A DNA stretch of 64,000 nucleotides from Rubellimicrobium sp. CFH 75288 (GCF_009904055.1 NZ_WYDP01000003.1:186001-250000), one strand, 5' to 3'; shown: positions 19,862-31,080, counted from the stretch's first letter. The notes: a model not told the origin generated them from the sequence alone. Numbers and translations are program-made.

Positions 19862-19927
19862 GGGCTGAAACCTCCCGTCCGGGGGGCAATGTAGGGGCCG
19901 CGCCGGGGGGCCGCAATGGCCCCCACC

Positions 19928-22144
<2,217 letters not shown>

Positions 22145-22208
22145 GGGCGGGCTCCGTCGGCTCTGTCGGCCGCCCCTTAGCGTGCCCGGACCCCCGGCAA
22201 AAGCACCC

Positions 22209-22637
22209 TCAGCGGCAATGGTCGGCGATTACCGCCCCGAAGGCCGCGCAGGTGTCGGGCCCCACCCACCAGACATCCGTGGCGCCGAACACGGATTCCA
22301 CCGCCACCCAGCCCGCGCCCGACCGGCGCAGCAGCGCCTGCCCGCCGAACCAGTGGGCATCCTCCATGAAATAGCCCGACCGCCAGCCCGGCGTCTCGTG
22401 GATGGCGATGGCGCCGCCGCCGGGCCTCTGGGCGGTGACGGCGGCAAAGGCCACGTCGCCGGCCACCCGCAGCTCGTCCACGACGAACTCGACCGGCGGG
22501 CCGAACAGCGCCTCGGCCTGCGGGCGCAGCGCGTCCATCAGTGCCCGCCGCTCGGCCGAGCCGCGCGCGGGCTCGGTCCAGCCCCAGGCTGCCGTCCCCA
22601 GCCCCGCCGCCAGCACGGCCCAGGCTCCCCACCGCAT
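22209..22637 (-). CDS. Exported hypothetical protein
   Basis: A 142-residue protein with an N-terminal signal sequence ([23 protein letters not shown], cleavage likely near residue 20). The mature part is globular with two cysteines ([14 protein letters not shown]) that could pair in the periplasm. I do not recognise the family. It precedes purL on the same strand by 64 bases, but nothing in the sequence links it to purine synthesis. Confidence 0.7.
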   Translation of the reverse strand: MRWGAWAVLAAGLGTAAWGWTEPARGSAERRALMDALRPQAEALFGPPVEFVVDELRVAGDVAFAAVTAQRPGGGAIAIHETPGWRSGYFMEDAHWFGGQALLRRSGAGWVAVESVFGATDVWWVGPDTCAAFGAVIADHCR

Positions 22638-22688
22638 CGCTCGTCCCCCTCCTGCCCGCGACCTTACGGCAAGGCAGCCGCCTGCGGC

Positions 22689-22718
22689 AAAAAAAACGCC
22701 GGGCGCAATGGCCCGGCG
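22689..22718 (-). terminator. Intrinsic terminator reading on the minus strand
   Basis: On the minus strand an eight-base stem CGCCGGGC/GCCCGGCG with a six-base loop is followed by eight T residues, the clearest Rho-independent terminator in the window. It lies about 140 bases after the LysR stop (22860). It could end that mRNA or a short RNA made from the intervening DNA. Confidence 0.8.
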
Positions 22719-22740
22719 AAGTCCAACAGGGAGGTTGAAG

Positions 22741-22782
22741 ATGATGAGCGCGAAGCGTCGTCGTCTTCGAGTGCTGATCTAG
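22741..22782 (+). other. Possible 13-codon leader ORF with strong ribosome-binding site
   Basis: ATG ATG at 22741 opens a frame encoding MMSAKRRRLRVLI and ending at TAG. It is preceded by AGGGAGG with correct spacing. The ribosome-binding site lies in the loop of a small hairpin (CAAC...GTTG, 22724-22737), and a GGGC-GATCT-GCCC hairpin follows the stop. Read on the opposite strand, the same hairpin presents CTCCCT in its loop. Translation is unproven. It could instead be an accident of a minus-strand RNA gene. Confidence 0.3.
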
Positions 22783-22859
22783 AGGGCGATCTGCCCCCTT
22801 TCAAGGCAAGGTTGTGACCGCTATCGGCAAAGCCGCCCTGCATCCGGCGCATGGCTCGG

Positions 22860-23765
22860 TCAGGCCGCCGCCTCGCGCAGACGCCGCCGGTGGGCGAGCA
22901 TCTCCTCCTGCACGAAGTCGCGGAACACGGTGACGCGCTTGGATTGCCGCAACTCCTCGGGATAGGCGAGAAAGACCGGCACCTCGCCCGATTCCACGTC
23001 CGGCAGGACGCGGACGAGCTGTGGGAAATCCTCCGTGACATAGTCGGGCAGGACGCCCACGCCCAGATCGCTCAGCGTGGCCTGGAGCACGCCGAAATAG
23101 TTGTTGATGGTCAGCCGCCCCCGCGGCTCCTGCGCCAGGATCTGCTGGGCGAGCGCCGCCCCGGCCGAGACCTGCGGCGAGTTCGGGCCCTGCGTGATGA
23201 GCCGGTGCCCGCCGATGTCCTCGAGCGTCTGGAGCGGCGGCGCCGTCTCGAGATAGCGCCGCGACGCATAGAGCGCGATGCGGATGCCCATCAGCTTCTT
23301 GCGGATCAGGTCGGCCTGCGACGGCTCCTTCATGCGGATGGCCACGTCGGCCTCCCGCATGGGCAGGTCCAGCACGCGCTCCTCGAGCATCAGGTCGATC
23401 TTGAGGTCGGGATAGCGCTGATAGAGCCGCGGCAGCCGGGGCGCGAGCCACAGGGTGCCGAAGGCGAGGGTCGTCGTGACGCGCAGCTCGCCGAACACCT
23501 CCTCGGCGCTGTCGCGGATGCGCGCGGCGGCCGTCTCCAGTCGGCGGTTCATGCTGCGCGTGGCCTCGAACAGCAGCTCGCCCTGCTCGGTCAGGATCAG
23601 CCCCCGCGCATGGCGGTGGAACAGGGCGGTGCCCAGTCCCTCCTCCAGCGCACGGATCTGGCGGCTCACCGCCGACTGGCTCAGGTGCAGCGTCTCTCCC
23701 GCATGGGTGAGGCTGCCGGCCGAGGCGACGGCATGGAAGATGCGCAGCTTGTCCCAGTCGAGCAT
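22860..23765 (-). CDS. LysR-family transcriptional regulator
   Basis: A 301-residue LysR protein. The winged helix-turn-helix is clear ([42 protein letters not shown], residues 1-42), with an effector domain from about residue 90 ([19 protein letters not shown]). The N-terminal pattern [13 protein letters not shown] is typical of a conserved regulator of Rhodobacterales. Two tandem ATGs are possible; the second (23765) has the better spacing from the G-run. It is divergent from the acyltransferase gene with 166 bases between. A strong terminator lies downstream. Target genes are unknown. Confidence 0.9.
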   Translation of the reverse strand: MLDWDKLRIFHAVASAGSLTHAGETLHLSQSAVSRQIRALEEGLGTALFHRHARGLILTEQGELLFEATRSMNRRLETAAARIRDSAEEVFGELRVTTTLAFGTLWLAPRLPRLYQRYPDLKIDLMLEERVLDLPMREADVAIRMKEPSQADLIRKKLMGIRIALYASRRYLETAPPLQTLEDIGGHRLITQGPNSPQVSAGAALAQQILAQEPRGRLTINNYFGVLQATLSDLGVGVLPDYVTEDFPQLVRVLPDVESGEVPVFLAYPEELRQSKRVTVFRDFVQEEMLAHRRRLREAAA

Positions 23766-23931
23766 CATTCCCCCCCGCACGGTCTGTCTGCCGCGATTAC
23801 CGCCGAGCTATGTCGTCCGTGCGACAGTGCAACCCCTCTGCTCTGCATCTGCCGCATGGCGCCGGGGCTGTCACGCGATTGTTGCGCAGACCGGGCAGTC
23901 TGGCGGACCAGACGCCCAGACCGGAGCCCCC

Positions 23932-24849
23932 ATGTCCGCGCTTGCCCGCCGCATCAGCTATGCCGACAGCGCCACCACCCCGGCGGGCCGCGCCGTGGTC
24001 CGCCTGGTCGAGAACGCGACCGGCCGGCTTGCTCTCGTGCGCCGCGCGCGCGCCTGTGCCCAGGCCATCGCGGAGGGTGCCGACCTGTGGGAAACTGTGT
24101 CGCAGCGCTTCGGCATCGGCCTTGCGGTGACAGAGGGCGCGCTCGAGCTGATCCCTGCGCGCGGGCCGCTCGTGGTGGTCGCCAACCACCCCTACGGCAT
24201 CCTCGACGGCCTGACCCTGGGGCGGGTCCTGTCGGCCCGGCGGGGGCGCGACTTCCGCATCCTCGCCCACAAGGTGTTCGTCTCCGCGCCCGAACTGGCG
24301 CCCTTCATCCTGCCGGTGGACTTCGACGGGACCGAGGCTGCGGCGCGCGCCAACCTCGCCACCCGTGCGGCCGCGCTCGCGCATCTCGCCGCGGGCGGCG
24401 CGATCGGGATCTTTCCCGGCGGCACCGTCTCGACCGCCGCCCGTCCCTTTGGCCGCCCCCTCGATCCGGCCTGGCGCGGCTTCTGCGCGCGCATGGTCGC
24501 CCGCTCCCGCGCCACCGTCGTGCCGCTCTTCTTCGAGGGGCACAACTCGCGCCTGTTCCAGCTTGCCTCGCATCTCCACTACACGATCCGCCTCGGCCTG
24601 CTCCTGTCCGAGTTCCGCCGCCGCACCGGCAGCACGGTGCGCCTGCGGGTGGGCCAGCCGATTCCGCCCGAGGCGCTCGACCCGCTGCGCGGCGACCTGC
24701 CCGCGCTCACCGCCTGTCTGCGCCGCGCCACCTACGGCCTCTCGCCCGACCCCGTTCCCGAAGGCGAGATCGGGCACGAGTTCGAGGCCCGCTATCGCCC
24801 GGACCCGCCTGCCGCCCGGGTGGATTTCCGCCGCGTGCCGTCCTATTGA
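23932..24849 (+). CDS. Lysophospholipid acyltransferase-like protein (PlsC superfamily)
   Basis: A 305-residue glycerophospholipid acyltransferase-like protein. The acyltransferase core shows motif I as NHPYGILDG near residue 83, with five rather than four residues between His and Asp. This spacing is also seen in haemolysin/OlsA-like acyltransferases. A glycine-rich substrate motif [10 protein letters not shown] is near residue 160, and [15 protein letters not shown] near residue 195. It probably transfers an acyl group to a lysophospholipid or lyso-ornithine lipid at the inner membrane; the substrate is not readable. The N-terminus upstream of [12 protein letters not shown] is not conserved in character, so ATG 23932 was taken. 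Confidence 0.85.
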   Translation: MSALARRISYADSATTPAGRAVVRLVENATGRLALVRRARACAQAIAEGADLWETVSQRFGIGLAVTEGALELIPARGPLVVVANHPYGILDGLTLGRVLSARRGRDFRILAHKVFVSAPELAPFILPVDFDGTEAAARANLATRAAALAHLAAGGAIGIFPGGTVSTAARPFGRPLDPAWRGFCARMVARSRATVVPLFFEGHNSRLFQLASHLHYTIRLGLLLSEFRRRTGSTVRLRVGQPIPPEALDPLRGDLPALTACLRRATYGLSPDPVPEGEIGHEFEARYRPDPPAARVDFRRVPSY

Positions 24850-24893
24850 CCGCTCCCGGGGGGCCGCGCGGGCCCCGGCAGGGGGGGCGGCGC

Positions 24894-25706
24894 ATGGCGG
24901 TGGGCATCTTCGACAGCGGGCTGGGCGGGCTCACAGTGCTCGACGCGATCACGCGCCGCCTGCCGGACCTGCCGCTCGTCTATTACGGCGACAACGCCCA
25001 TGCCCCCTACGGCGTGCGCGACGCCGAGGACATCTTCCGCCTGACCACGGCCGGCGTCTCGCGCCTGTTCGACGCGGGCTGCCGCCTCGTCGTGCTGGCC
25101 TGCAACACCGCCTCCGCGGCCGCCCTGCGACGGATGCAGGAAACATGGGTCCCGCGCGACCGCCGCGTTCTCGGCGTCTTCGTCCCCCTGATCGAGGCCC
25201 TGACCGAGCGCAACTGGGGCGACAACTCCCCCCCGCGCGAGGTCGCGGTCAAGCATGTCGCGCTGTTCGCCACGCCGGCCACCGTCGCCTCCCGCGCCTT
25301 CCAGCGCGAGCTTGCCTTCCGCGCCATCGGCGTGGACGTGGAGAGCCAGGCCTGCGGGGGCCTCGTGGACGCGATCGAGGAGGGCGACATGATCCTCGCC
25401 GAAACGCTGGTGCGCGCCCATGTGGACGCGCTGCGCCGCAAGATGCCCGCGCCGGACGCCGCCGTGCTCGGCTGCACCCACTACCCGCTGGTCGAGGGCG
25501 CCTTCCGCGAGGCGCTCGGCCCCTCGGTCCGCGTCCTCTCCCAGCCGTCTCTGGTGGCCGAGTCGCTCGCCGACTATCTTCGCCGCCGCCCCGAGATGGT
25601 GGGCGGGGGCGAGGGGGTGCGCTTCCTGACCACGGGCCGGCCTGCGCGCGTCTCGGACCGCGCGACCCAGTTCCTGCGCCGCCCCATCGCCTTCGAGGCG
25701 GCCTGA
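24894..25706 (+). CDS. murI: Glutamate racemase
   Basis: A 270-residue cofactor-independent racemase supplying D-glutamate for peptidoglycan. The N-terminal [14 protein letters not shown] and [11 protein letters not shown], and the two catalytic cysteines in [11 protein letters not shown] (near residue 73) and [10 protein letters not shown] (near residue 192), are present. The start at 24894 has a long G-rich ribosome-binding stretch (GGGGGGGCGG). It follows the acyltransferase gene by 44 bases on the same strand. Length is normal. Confidence 0.95.
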   Translation: MAVGIFDSGLGGLTVLDAITRRLPDLPLVYYGDNAHAPYGVRDAEDIFRLTTAGVSRLFDAGCRLVVLACNTASAAALRRMQETWVPRDRRVLGVFVPLIEALTERNWGDNSPPREVAVKHVALFATPATVASRAFQRELAFRAIGVDVESQACGGLVDAIEEGDMILAETLVRAHVDALRRKMPAPDAAVLGCTHYPLVEGAFREALGPSVRVLSQPSLVAESLADYLRRRPEMVGGGEGVRFLTTGRPARVSDRATQFLRRPIAFEAA

Positions 25707-25798
25707 CGCATCAACGGCTTGGGCAGGCGTGCGGCAGGCTGTCCGTTGCCCCCGCCGCCCCCGCGCGCTAGACAGCCCCGATCCGAACGGGACAGGCC

Positions 25799-26824
25799 AT
25801 GACCGCATCCGTCGCCATCGTCGGCGCTTCCGGCTATACGGGGGCCGAGCTCGTCCGCCTCGTCGCGGGCCACGGGGCCCTGCGCATCGCGGCGCTGACG
25901 GCGGACCGCAAGGCGGGCCAGCCCGTGGCCGCGGTCTTTCCCCATCTGCGCCATCTCGACCTGCCCGCTCTCGCCACCGTGGACGAGGTGGACTGGTCCG
26001 GCATCGACCTCGCCTTCCTCGCGCTGCCCCACGGCCTGTCCCAGTCCCTCGTCGGCCGCCTGCCGCGCACTCTGCGGGTCGTGGATCTCGGCGCCGATTT
26101 CCGCCTCCGGCCGGACGCCTACGAGCGCTGGTACGGCCAGCCCCATGCCGCCCCCGACCTCCAGGCCGAGGCTGTCTATGGCCTCACCGAGTTCCACCGG
26201 GAGGAGATCCGCCGCGCCCGCCTCGTGGCGGGGACCGGCTGCAACGCCGCCTGCGTCCAGTTCGCGCTGCGCCCGCTGATCGCGGACGGCCTCATCGACC
26301 TCGACTCCATCGTCTGCGACCTCAAGAACGGGATCTCCGGCGCCGGCCGCGCCCCCAAGGAGGCGATGCTCTTCGCCGAGCGGTCCGAGGACGTGGCCGG
26401 CTATTCGCAGGGCGGCCGCCACCGCCACTTGGGCGAGTTCGACGAGCATTTCTCCCGCCTCGCGGGGCGCGAGGTGCGCATCGTCTTCACCCCCCACCTC
26501 GTGCCCGTCAACCGCGGCATCCTCGCCTCCTGCTACCTGCGCGGCGACGCCCGCGCCCTGCACGACTCGCTCCTGCGCGCCTATGCGGACGAGCCCTTCG
26601 TGGTCGTCCTGCCCTTCGGCGAGCTGCCCGCGATGGCCCATGTCCAGGGCTCGAACTTCGTCCATCTCGGCGTCGTCGCCGACCGGGTCGAGGGGCGCGC
26701 CCTTGTCGTCGCGACCCTCGACAACCTCAACAAGGGCTCCGCCGGACAGGCGGTGCAGAACGCCAACCTCCTGCTCTCCCTGCCCGAGACGCAGGGCCTT
26801 CTCGCGCCCCCCCTCTTTCCCTAG
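25799..26824 (+). CDS. argC: N-acetyl-gamma-glutamyl-phosphate reductase
   Basis: A 341-residue NADPH-dependent enzyme of arginine synthesis, reducing N-acetylglutamyl phosphate to the semialdehyde. It has the Rossmann motif [15 protein letters not shown] (residues 7-21), the catalytic cysteine in [13 protein letters not shown] (near residue 148), [14 protein letters not shown], and [16 protein letters not shown] near residue 231. It lies ten bases before ccmE, so argC and the cytochrome c maturation genes may share a transcript, as in related bacteria. Confidence 0.96.
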   Translation: MTASVAIVGASGYTGAELVRLVAGHGALRIAALTADRKAGQPVAAVFPHLRHLDLPALATVDEVDWSGIDLAFLALPHGLSQSLVGRLPRTLRVVDLGADFRLRPDAYERWYGQPHAAPDLQAEAVYGLTEFHREEIRRARLVAGTGCNAACVQFALRPLIADGLIDLDSIVCDLKNGISGAGRAPKEAMLFAERSEDVAGYSQGGRHRHLGEFDEHFSRLAGREVRIVFTPHLVPVNRGILASCYLRGDARALHDSLLRAYADEPFVVVLPFGELPAMAHVQGSNFVHLGVVADRVEGRALVVATLDNLNKGSAGQAVQNANLLLSLPETQGLLAPPLFP

Positions 26825-26834
26825 GGTCTGCGCC

Positions 26835-27308
26835 ATGATGCCCCTCAAGAAGAAGCGCCGCATCCAGGTCATCGCCGTCGCCGCCGTGGCGCTCGCCGTC
26901 TCGACGGCGACGATCGGCTATGCGCTGCGCGACGGGATCAGCTTCTTCCGCTCCCCGTCCCAGGTCCTCGCCGATCCTCCCGCGCCGACCGAGCTGTTCC
27001 GCATCGGCGGCCTCGTGGAGCCCGGCACCCTTGTTCGCGGGGAGGGCGGGACCGTGTTCTTCCATGTCACCGACGGGGGCGCCTCCGTTCCCGTGACCTT
27101 TACCGGCATCCTGCCCGACCTCTTCCGCGAGGGCGAAGGGATGGTCGGCCAGGGCCGCTTCGTGGACGGCACCTTCGAGGCGGTGGAGATCCTCGCCAAG
27201 CACGACGAGACCTACATGCCGCGCGAGGTCATCGAGGCGCTCAAGGAGCAGGGCGTCTATGTGGACCCGGCGAATCCGTCGGCCGGGCACGGCGCTCCCG
27301 CCTATTGA
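26835..27308 (+). CDS. ccmE: Cytochrome c maturation haem chaperone CcmE
   Basis: A 157-residue inner-membrane haem chaperone. One N-terminal span (VIAVAAVALAVSTATIGYAL, residues 12-31) anchors a periplasmic OB-fold domain. The covalent haem-binding site is HDETY with His123 and Tyr127. It takes haem from CcmC/D and passes it to CcmF/H for attachment to apocytochromes. Two tandem ATGs are possible. The endolysin-holin cassette separates it from ccmF. Confidence 0.95.
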   Translation: MMPLKKKRRIQVIAVAAVALAVSTATIGYALRDGISFFRSPSQVLADPPAPTELFRIGGLVEPGTLVRGEGGTVFFHVTDGGASVPVTFTGILPDLFREGEGMVGQGRFVDGTFEAVEILAKHDETYMPREVIEALKEQGVYVDPANPSAGHGAPAY

Positions 27309-27310
27309 CG

Positions 27311-27326
27311 GTTAACGGCCGTTAAC
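27311..27326. promoter_or_regulatory. Perfect 16-bp palindrome GTTAACGGCCGTTAAC before the endolysin gene
   Basis: Two TTAA half sites lie in perfect dyad symmetry, with six bases between them (CtrA sites usually have seven), three bases after the ccmE stop. It is followed by CTCTTTTTCT, so on the plus strand it could also act as a weak terminator for ccmE (stem GTTAAC, loop GGCC, then T5). Its place ahead of a GTA-type lysis cassette favours a regulatory site. GTA genes are CtrA-dependent in Rhodobacter capsulatus. Confidence 0.5.
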
Positions 27327-27391
27327 TCTTTTTCTGCAGACGTGACAAGGGGTTGCGGTTCCCGCGCAACGCGCGGTGCCCCAAGGTTTCG

Positions 27392-27399
27392 TTAACCAT
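27392..27399 (+). promoter_or_regulatory. CtrA half-site TTAACCAT
   Basis: TTAACCAT, embedded in CGTTAACCATTT, matches the extended CtrA half site. It lies 44 bases before the endolysin ATG, in an otherwise GC-rich leader. Confidence 0.4.
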
Positions 27400-27442
27400 T
27401 TCCCCCCATCCTGCCCCCATCGCGCAACAGGGGGGCAGACCC

Positions 27443-28054
27443 ATGAAGACCGTCGAGGACATCGCCAGGGACATCGTCCGCCGCGAGGGCGGATGGGTCA
27501 GGGACCCCGCCGATCCGGGCGGGGCGACGAACCACGGAGTGACCATCGGCACGCTGCGGCGGCTCGGGCTCGACCTCGACCGCGACGGCCGCGTGACCGA
27601 GTCCGACCTGCGCCGCCTGACGCCCGACCAGGCCGCCGCCATCTTCGTCGAGCACCATTTCCGCCGTCCCCGGCTCGACCTGCTGCCGGACGTGCTGCGG
27701 GCCTCGGTGTTCGACATGCACGTGAATGCGGGCAGCCAGGCCGTGCGCCTTCTCCAGAGGCTCCTCTGCGACATGGGCTTTCCCGTCGCCATCGACGGGC
27801 TGATGGGCCCCCGCACGGCCGACGCCGCCCGCCGGGCTGCTGCCGCCGCCCCGGACCACATCGCCGACGCCTACGGGATCGCACGGCGCAACTATTACTA
27901 CGCGCTCGCCGATGCCCGGCCCGCCCTGCGGCGCTTCGCGCGGCGCCGCGACGGCGGCAAGGGCGGCTGGATCGCCCGCGCCGAGGCGTTCATCCATCCC
28001 CGCTTCCATCTCACCGACGCCCAGCACCGCGAAAGGACCCGCCAATGGCACTGA
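27443..28054 (+). CDS. Endolysin, glycoside hydrolase 108 type (GTA release)
   Basis: A 203-residue muramidase. The catalytic block RREGGWVRDPADPGGATNHGVT (residues 13-34, with Glu15 as the acid) is the hallmark of the GH108 family. A C-terminal peptidoglycan-binding-3 domain follows (LLCDMGFPVAIDGLMGPRTADA, residues 107-128, through RNYYYALADARPALRRFARR). There is no signal peptide, so it needs a holin to reach the wall. The holin gene overlaps its 3' end by ten bases. In Rhodobacter capsulatus a homologous endolysin-holin pair, encoded away from the capsid cluster, lyses cells to release the gene transfer agent. The same role is inferred here. A prophage remnant is the alternative, but no phage genes surround it. 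Confidence 0.88.
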   Translation: MKTVEDIARDIVRREGGWVRDPADPGGATNHGVTIGTLRRLGLDLDRDGRVTESDLRRLTPDQAAAIFVEHHFRRPRLDLLPDVLRASVFDMHVNAGSQAVRLLQRLLCDMGFPVAIDGLMGPRTADAARRAAAAAPDHIADAYGIARRNYYYALADARPALRRFARRRDGGKGGWIARAEAFIHPRFHLTDAQHRERTRQWH

Positions 28055-28548
28055 AGGCCCTGTCCCTCGTCCCGTCCGCCCTCCACCTCGCCGAGGCGCT
28101 GCGGCGCGAGGCCGAGGCGAACCCGCCTCCCGTCCTATCCGCCCTGCCGCCCCGGCCCCGGGGCGCATTCGGGCGCCTCCTCGCGCTGCTCGACCGCCTT
28201 CCGCGTCCTGCGGCCACGCTTGCCGCGATCGCCCTGATCGGGACCGCCGCCCTCGCGCCGGACTGGTTCGCCGCCCGCATGGAGGCGCTCTCCCGCGCCC
28301 CCGAGGCGCTGTGGTGGATCGCGGGCGCGCTGCTCTCGCTCCATTGCGGCGCTCGCCTCCAGGCCCGCGCCCAGGCGCACGAGCGCGATCTTGCGACGAT
28401 CGCCGCGGGCGCCGCCGAGCCGCCGCCGGAGGCGGAGACCCCGGCCATCGCCGCCCCCGGCCCGGAGCCGGAGGTCGCGCTCGCCACCCTCTCCGCCGGC
28501 CCCAACCCCGCTCTCGACGCGTGGCGGGCCCTCCGCGACGCCAACTGA
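28045..28548 (+). CDS. Holin, GTA/3TM type
   Basis: A 167-residue small membrane protein. Two clear membrane spans (AATLAAIALIGTAALAP, residues 56-72; ALWWIAGALLSLHCGA, residues 88-103) follow an amphipathic helix near residues 5-22. An acidic Pro/Ala-rich tail of about 60 residues ends the protein. Position directly after a GH108 endolysin, with a ten-base overlap, and this layout match the gene-transfer-agent 3TM holin family. I see two strong spans rather than three. It would open the inner membrane so the endolysin reaches the murein. Confidence 0.8.
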   Translation: MALKALSLVPSALHLAEALRREAEANPPPVLSALPPRPRGAFGRLLALLDRLPRPAATLAAIALIGTAALAPDWFAARMEALSRAPEALWWIAGALLSLHCGARLQARAQAHERDLATIAAGAAEPPPEAETPAIAAPGPEPEVALATLSAGPNPALDAWRALRDAN

Positions 28549-28642
28549 CGGCCCCGTGACGAACTGCCCCGGCGACCGGCATGGCGCGCCGGGGCTCCTT
28601 GCCCTATACCTGCTCCCGCCCCGACAGACCCGGACCGCCGCC

Positions 28643-30613
28643 ATGATCGTCGAGCTCGGCCACCTCGCCCTCGTTCTCGCCTTCGCCGTCGCCCTGTTCG
28701 GCACGGTCGTTCCCCTCGTGGGGGCGCACCGGGGCTGGCGCGACTGGATGGAGGCCGGCGCGCCTGCCGCGACGACGCTGTTCCTGCTCGTGGCCTTCAG
28801 CTTCGCCTGCCTGACCTGGGCCTTTCTGGTGTCGGACTTCTCCGTGCGCCTCGTCTACGAGAACTCGCACTCGGCCAAGCCCGCGCTCTACAAGCTCACC
28901 GGCGTCTGGGGCAACCACGAGGGCTCGATGCTCCTGTGGCTGCTGATCCTCGCGGGCTTCGGCGCGACGGCGGCCTGGTTCGGCGGCAACCTGCCCCCCA
29001 CGCTGCGCGCCCGCGTCCTGGGCGTCCAGAGCGCGATCGGCGTGGCCTTTGCGGCCTTCATCCTCTTCACCTCCAACCCCTTCGCGCGGCTCCCCTTCGC
29101 CCCCCTCGACGGGCGCGACCTCAACCCGCTCCTGCAGGACCCCGGCCTCGCCTTCCACCCGCCCTTCCTTTATCTCGGCTATGTCGGCCTCTCGATGGCC
29201 TTCTCCTTCGCCGTCGCCGCCCTGCTCGAGGGGCGGGTGGACGCCGCCTGGGGCCGCTGGGTCCGGCCCTGGACCCTCGCCGCCTGGACGTTCCTGACGC
29301 TCGGCATCGCGCTCGGCTCCTGGTGGGCCTATTACGAACTCGGCTGGGGCGGCTTCTGGTTCTGGGACCCGGTCGAGAACGCGAGCTTCGTGCCCTGGCT
29401 CATCGCCGCGGCCCTGCTGCACTCGGCCATCGTCGTGGAAAAGCGCGAGGCGCTCAAGACCTGGACGGTCCTGCTCGCCATCCTCGCCTTCGCCTTCTCG
29501 CTGCTCGGCACCTTTATCGTGCGCTCGGGCGTGCTCACCTCCGTGCATGCCTTCGCCACCGACCCCACGCGCGGCGTGTTCATCCTCCTCATCCTCGGGG
29601 TGTTCACCGGCGGCGCGCTGCTCCTGTTCGCCCTGCGCGCCTCCGCGCTCGAGGCCCGCGGCGTGTTCGGCCTGGTCAGCCGCGAATCGGCGCTGGTGGC
29701 CAACAACGTGCTCCTGTCGGTCGCGGCCTTCGTGGTCCTCGTGGGCACCGTCTGGCCGCTGGTGGCCGAGATGCTCTGGGGCCGCGTCCTCTCCGTCGGC
29801 CCCCCCTTCTTCGAGGCCGCCTTCACCCCCTTCATGGTCGCCCTCGCCGTCATCCTTCCCCTGGGCTCGCTCCTCGCGTGGAAGCGGGGCGACGCGGCCC
29901 GCGCCACCCGCACGCTGCTGCCCGCGCTCCTTCTCGCCTTCGCGGGCGCCGCGCTCGCCTGGGCGGTGGGGACGGGGCGGCCGATCCTCGCGCCGGTGGG
30001 AACGGCGCTGGCCGTCTGGATCGTGGCCGGGGCCGCGCTCGACCTCTGGGCCCGCACGGGCCGGTCGGGACCCTCTCGCCTCCTGCGGCTGCCGCGCGCG
30101 GACTGGGGCAAGGCCGTGGCCCATGCGGGCTTCGGCATCGCCATCCTCGGCATCTCCCTTCTCATGGCCTGGGAGCAGGAGGACATCCGCACCGCCCGCT
30201 TCGGCGAGCCCTTCACGCTCGGCGGCTACACCTTCACCCTCCGGGGGGCCGAGGAGGTGGACGGCCCCAACTACCGCAGCCTGATGGGCACCGTGACCGT
30301 GACCCGCGCCGGCCGCCCCGTGGCCACGCTTCACCCCGAGAAGCGCTTCTACCCCGTCGCCCGCATGCCCACGACCGAGGCGGCGATCCATTACGGCCTC
30401 TGGCGCGACCTCTACGTGGTCCTGGGCGACCCGCAGGAGGGGGGCGGCTTCGCGCTGCGCACCTACATCAAGCCCTTCGCCAACTGGATGTGGGCGGGCG
30501 CGGTGCTGATGGCGCTGGGGGGGCTGCTGTCGCTCAGCGATCGCCGCCTGCGCGTGGCCGCCGGTGCCGCGCGCGCGCCCGCCGCGCGCCCCTCGCTCAG
30601 CCCGGCGGAATAG
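28643..30613 (+). CDS. ccmF: Haem lyase CcmF
   Basis: A 656-residue polytopic inner-membrane protein that, with CcmH/I, ligates haem to the CXXCH motif of apocytochrome c. The periplasmic tryptophan-rich domain GWGGFWFWDPVENASFVPW (near residues 234-252) is diagnostic. It also has GNHEGSMLLWL near residue 93 and the conserved histidines in FHPPFLYLGYVG. About 14 membrane spans are visible, with a periplasmic segment near 510-620. Start ATG 28643 is the first before the conserved MIVELGHLALVLAF. ccmH follows by five bases. Confidence 0.96.
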   Translation: MIVELGHLALVLAFAVALFGTVVPLVGAHRGWRDWMEAGAPAATTLFLLVAFSFACLTWAFLVSDFSVRLVYENSHSAKPALYKLTGVWGNHEGSMLLWLLILAGFGATAAWFGGNLPPTLRARVLGVQSAIGVAFAAFILFTSNPFARLPFAPLDGRDLNPLLQDPGLAFHPPFLYLGYVGLSMAFSFAVAALLEGRVDAAWGRWVRPWTLAAWTFLTLGIALGSWWAYYELGWGGFWFWDPVENASFVPWLIAAALLHSAIVVEKREALKTWTVLLAILAFAFSLLGTFIVRSGVLTSVHAFATDPTRGVFILLILGVFTGGALLLFALRASALEARGVFGLVSRESALVANNVLLSVAAFVVLVGTVWPLVAEMLWGRVLSVGPPFFEAAFTPFMVALAVILPLGSLLAWKRGDAARATRTLLPALLLAFAGAALAWAVGTGRPILAPVGTALAVWIVAGAALDLWARTGRSGPSRLLRLPRADWGKAVAHAGFGIAILGISLLMAWEQEDIRTARFGEPFTLGGYTFTLRGAEEVDGPNYRSLMGTVTVTRAGRPVATLHPEKRFYPVARMPTTEAAIHYGLWRDLYVVLGDPQEGGGFALRTYIKPFANWMWAGAVLMALGGLLSLSDRRLRVAAGAARAPAARPSLSPAE

Positions 30614-30618
30614 CCCCC

Positions 30619-31080
30619 ATGCGCGCCCCCGCCCTCGCCCTCGCGGCCGTCCTTCTGCTGTCCGCGCCCGCCCTGGCCGTCCAGCCGGACGAGATCCTGT
30701 CCGACCCTTCGCTCGAGGCCCGCGCGCGCGCCATCTCCGAAGGCCTGCGCTGCCCCGTCTGCCGCAACGAATCGATCGACGAGAGCACCGCCGACGTCGC
30801 GCGCGACATGCGCCTCTTCGTGCGCGAGCGCCTGGTGGCGGGCGACAGCGACCGCGCGGTGGTGGAGGCCGTGGTCGCCCGCTACGGGGAGTACGTCCTG
30901 CTGCGTCCCACGGCCGAGGGGGCCAACCTGCTCCTGTGGCTGATGCCGGCGGCGCTGCTGGCCGGGGGGGCTGGGATCGCCTGGGGCGCCGTGCGCCGCC
31001 GCGCCGCGGCGCCGCCGCCTGCGCCCCTCTCCGAGGAGGAGCACGCCCGCCTCAGGGAGCTGATGGGGGACCGGACATGA
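30619..31080 (+). CDS. ccmH: Cytochrome c maturation thioredox protein CcmH
   Basis: A 153-residue periplasmic-facing protein with a signal sequence (LALAAVLLLSAPALA), the redox motif LRCPVCRNESIDES (Cys45 and Cys48), and one C-terminal membrane span (LLWLMPAALLAGGAGIAWG). It reduces apocytochrome c thiols or resolves the CcmG mixed disulfide before haem ligation. This is the short CcmH/CycL form; a separate CcmI is expected elsewhere. Its stop overlaps the next ATG. Confidence 0.95.
   Translation: MRAPALALAAVLLLSAPALAVQPDEILSDPSLEARARAISEGLRCPVCRNESIDESTADVARDMRLFVRERLVAGDSDRAVVEAVVARYGEYVLLRPTAEGANLLLWLMPAALLAGGAGIAWGAVRRRAAAPPPAPLSEEEHARLRELMGDRT

Noticed and set aside
27443-28548. Remnant of a prophage
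   Set aside because: No integrase, terminase, portal, capsid or tail genes and no attachment repeats are visible within many kilobases. Base composition matches the flanks, and the gene pair matches the known GTA release arrangement.
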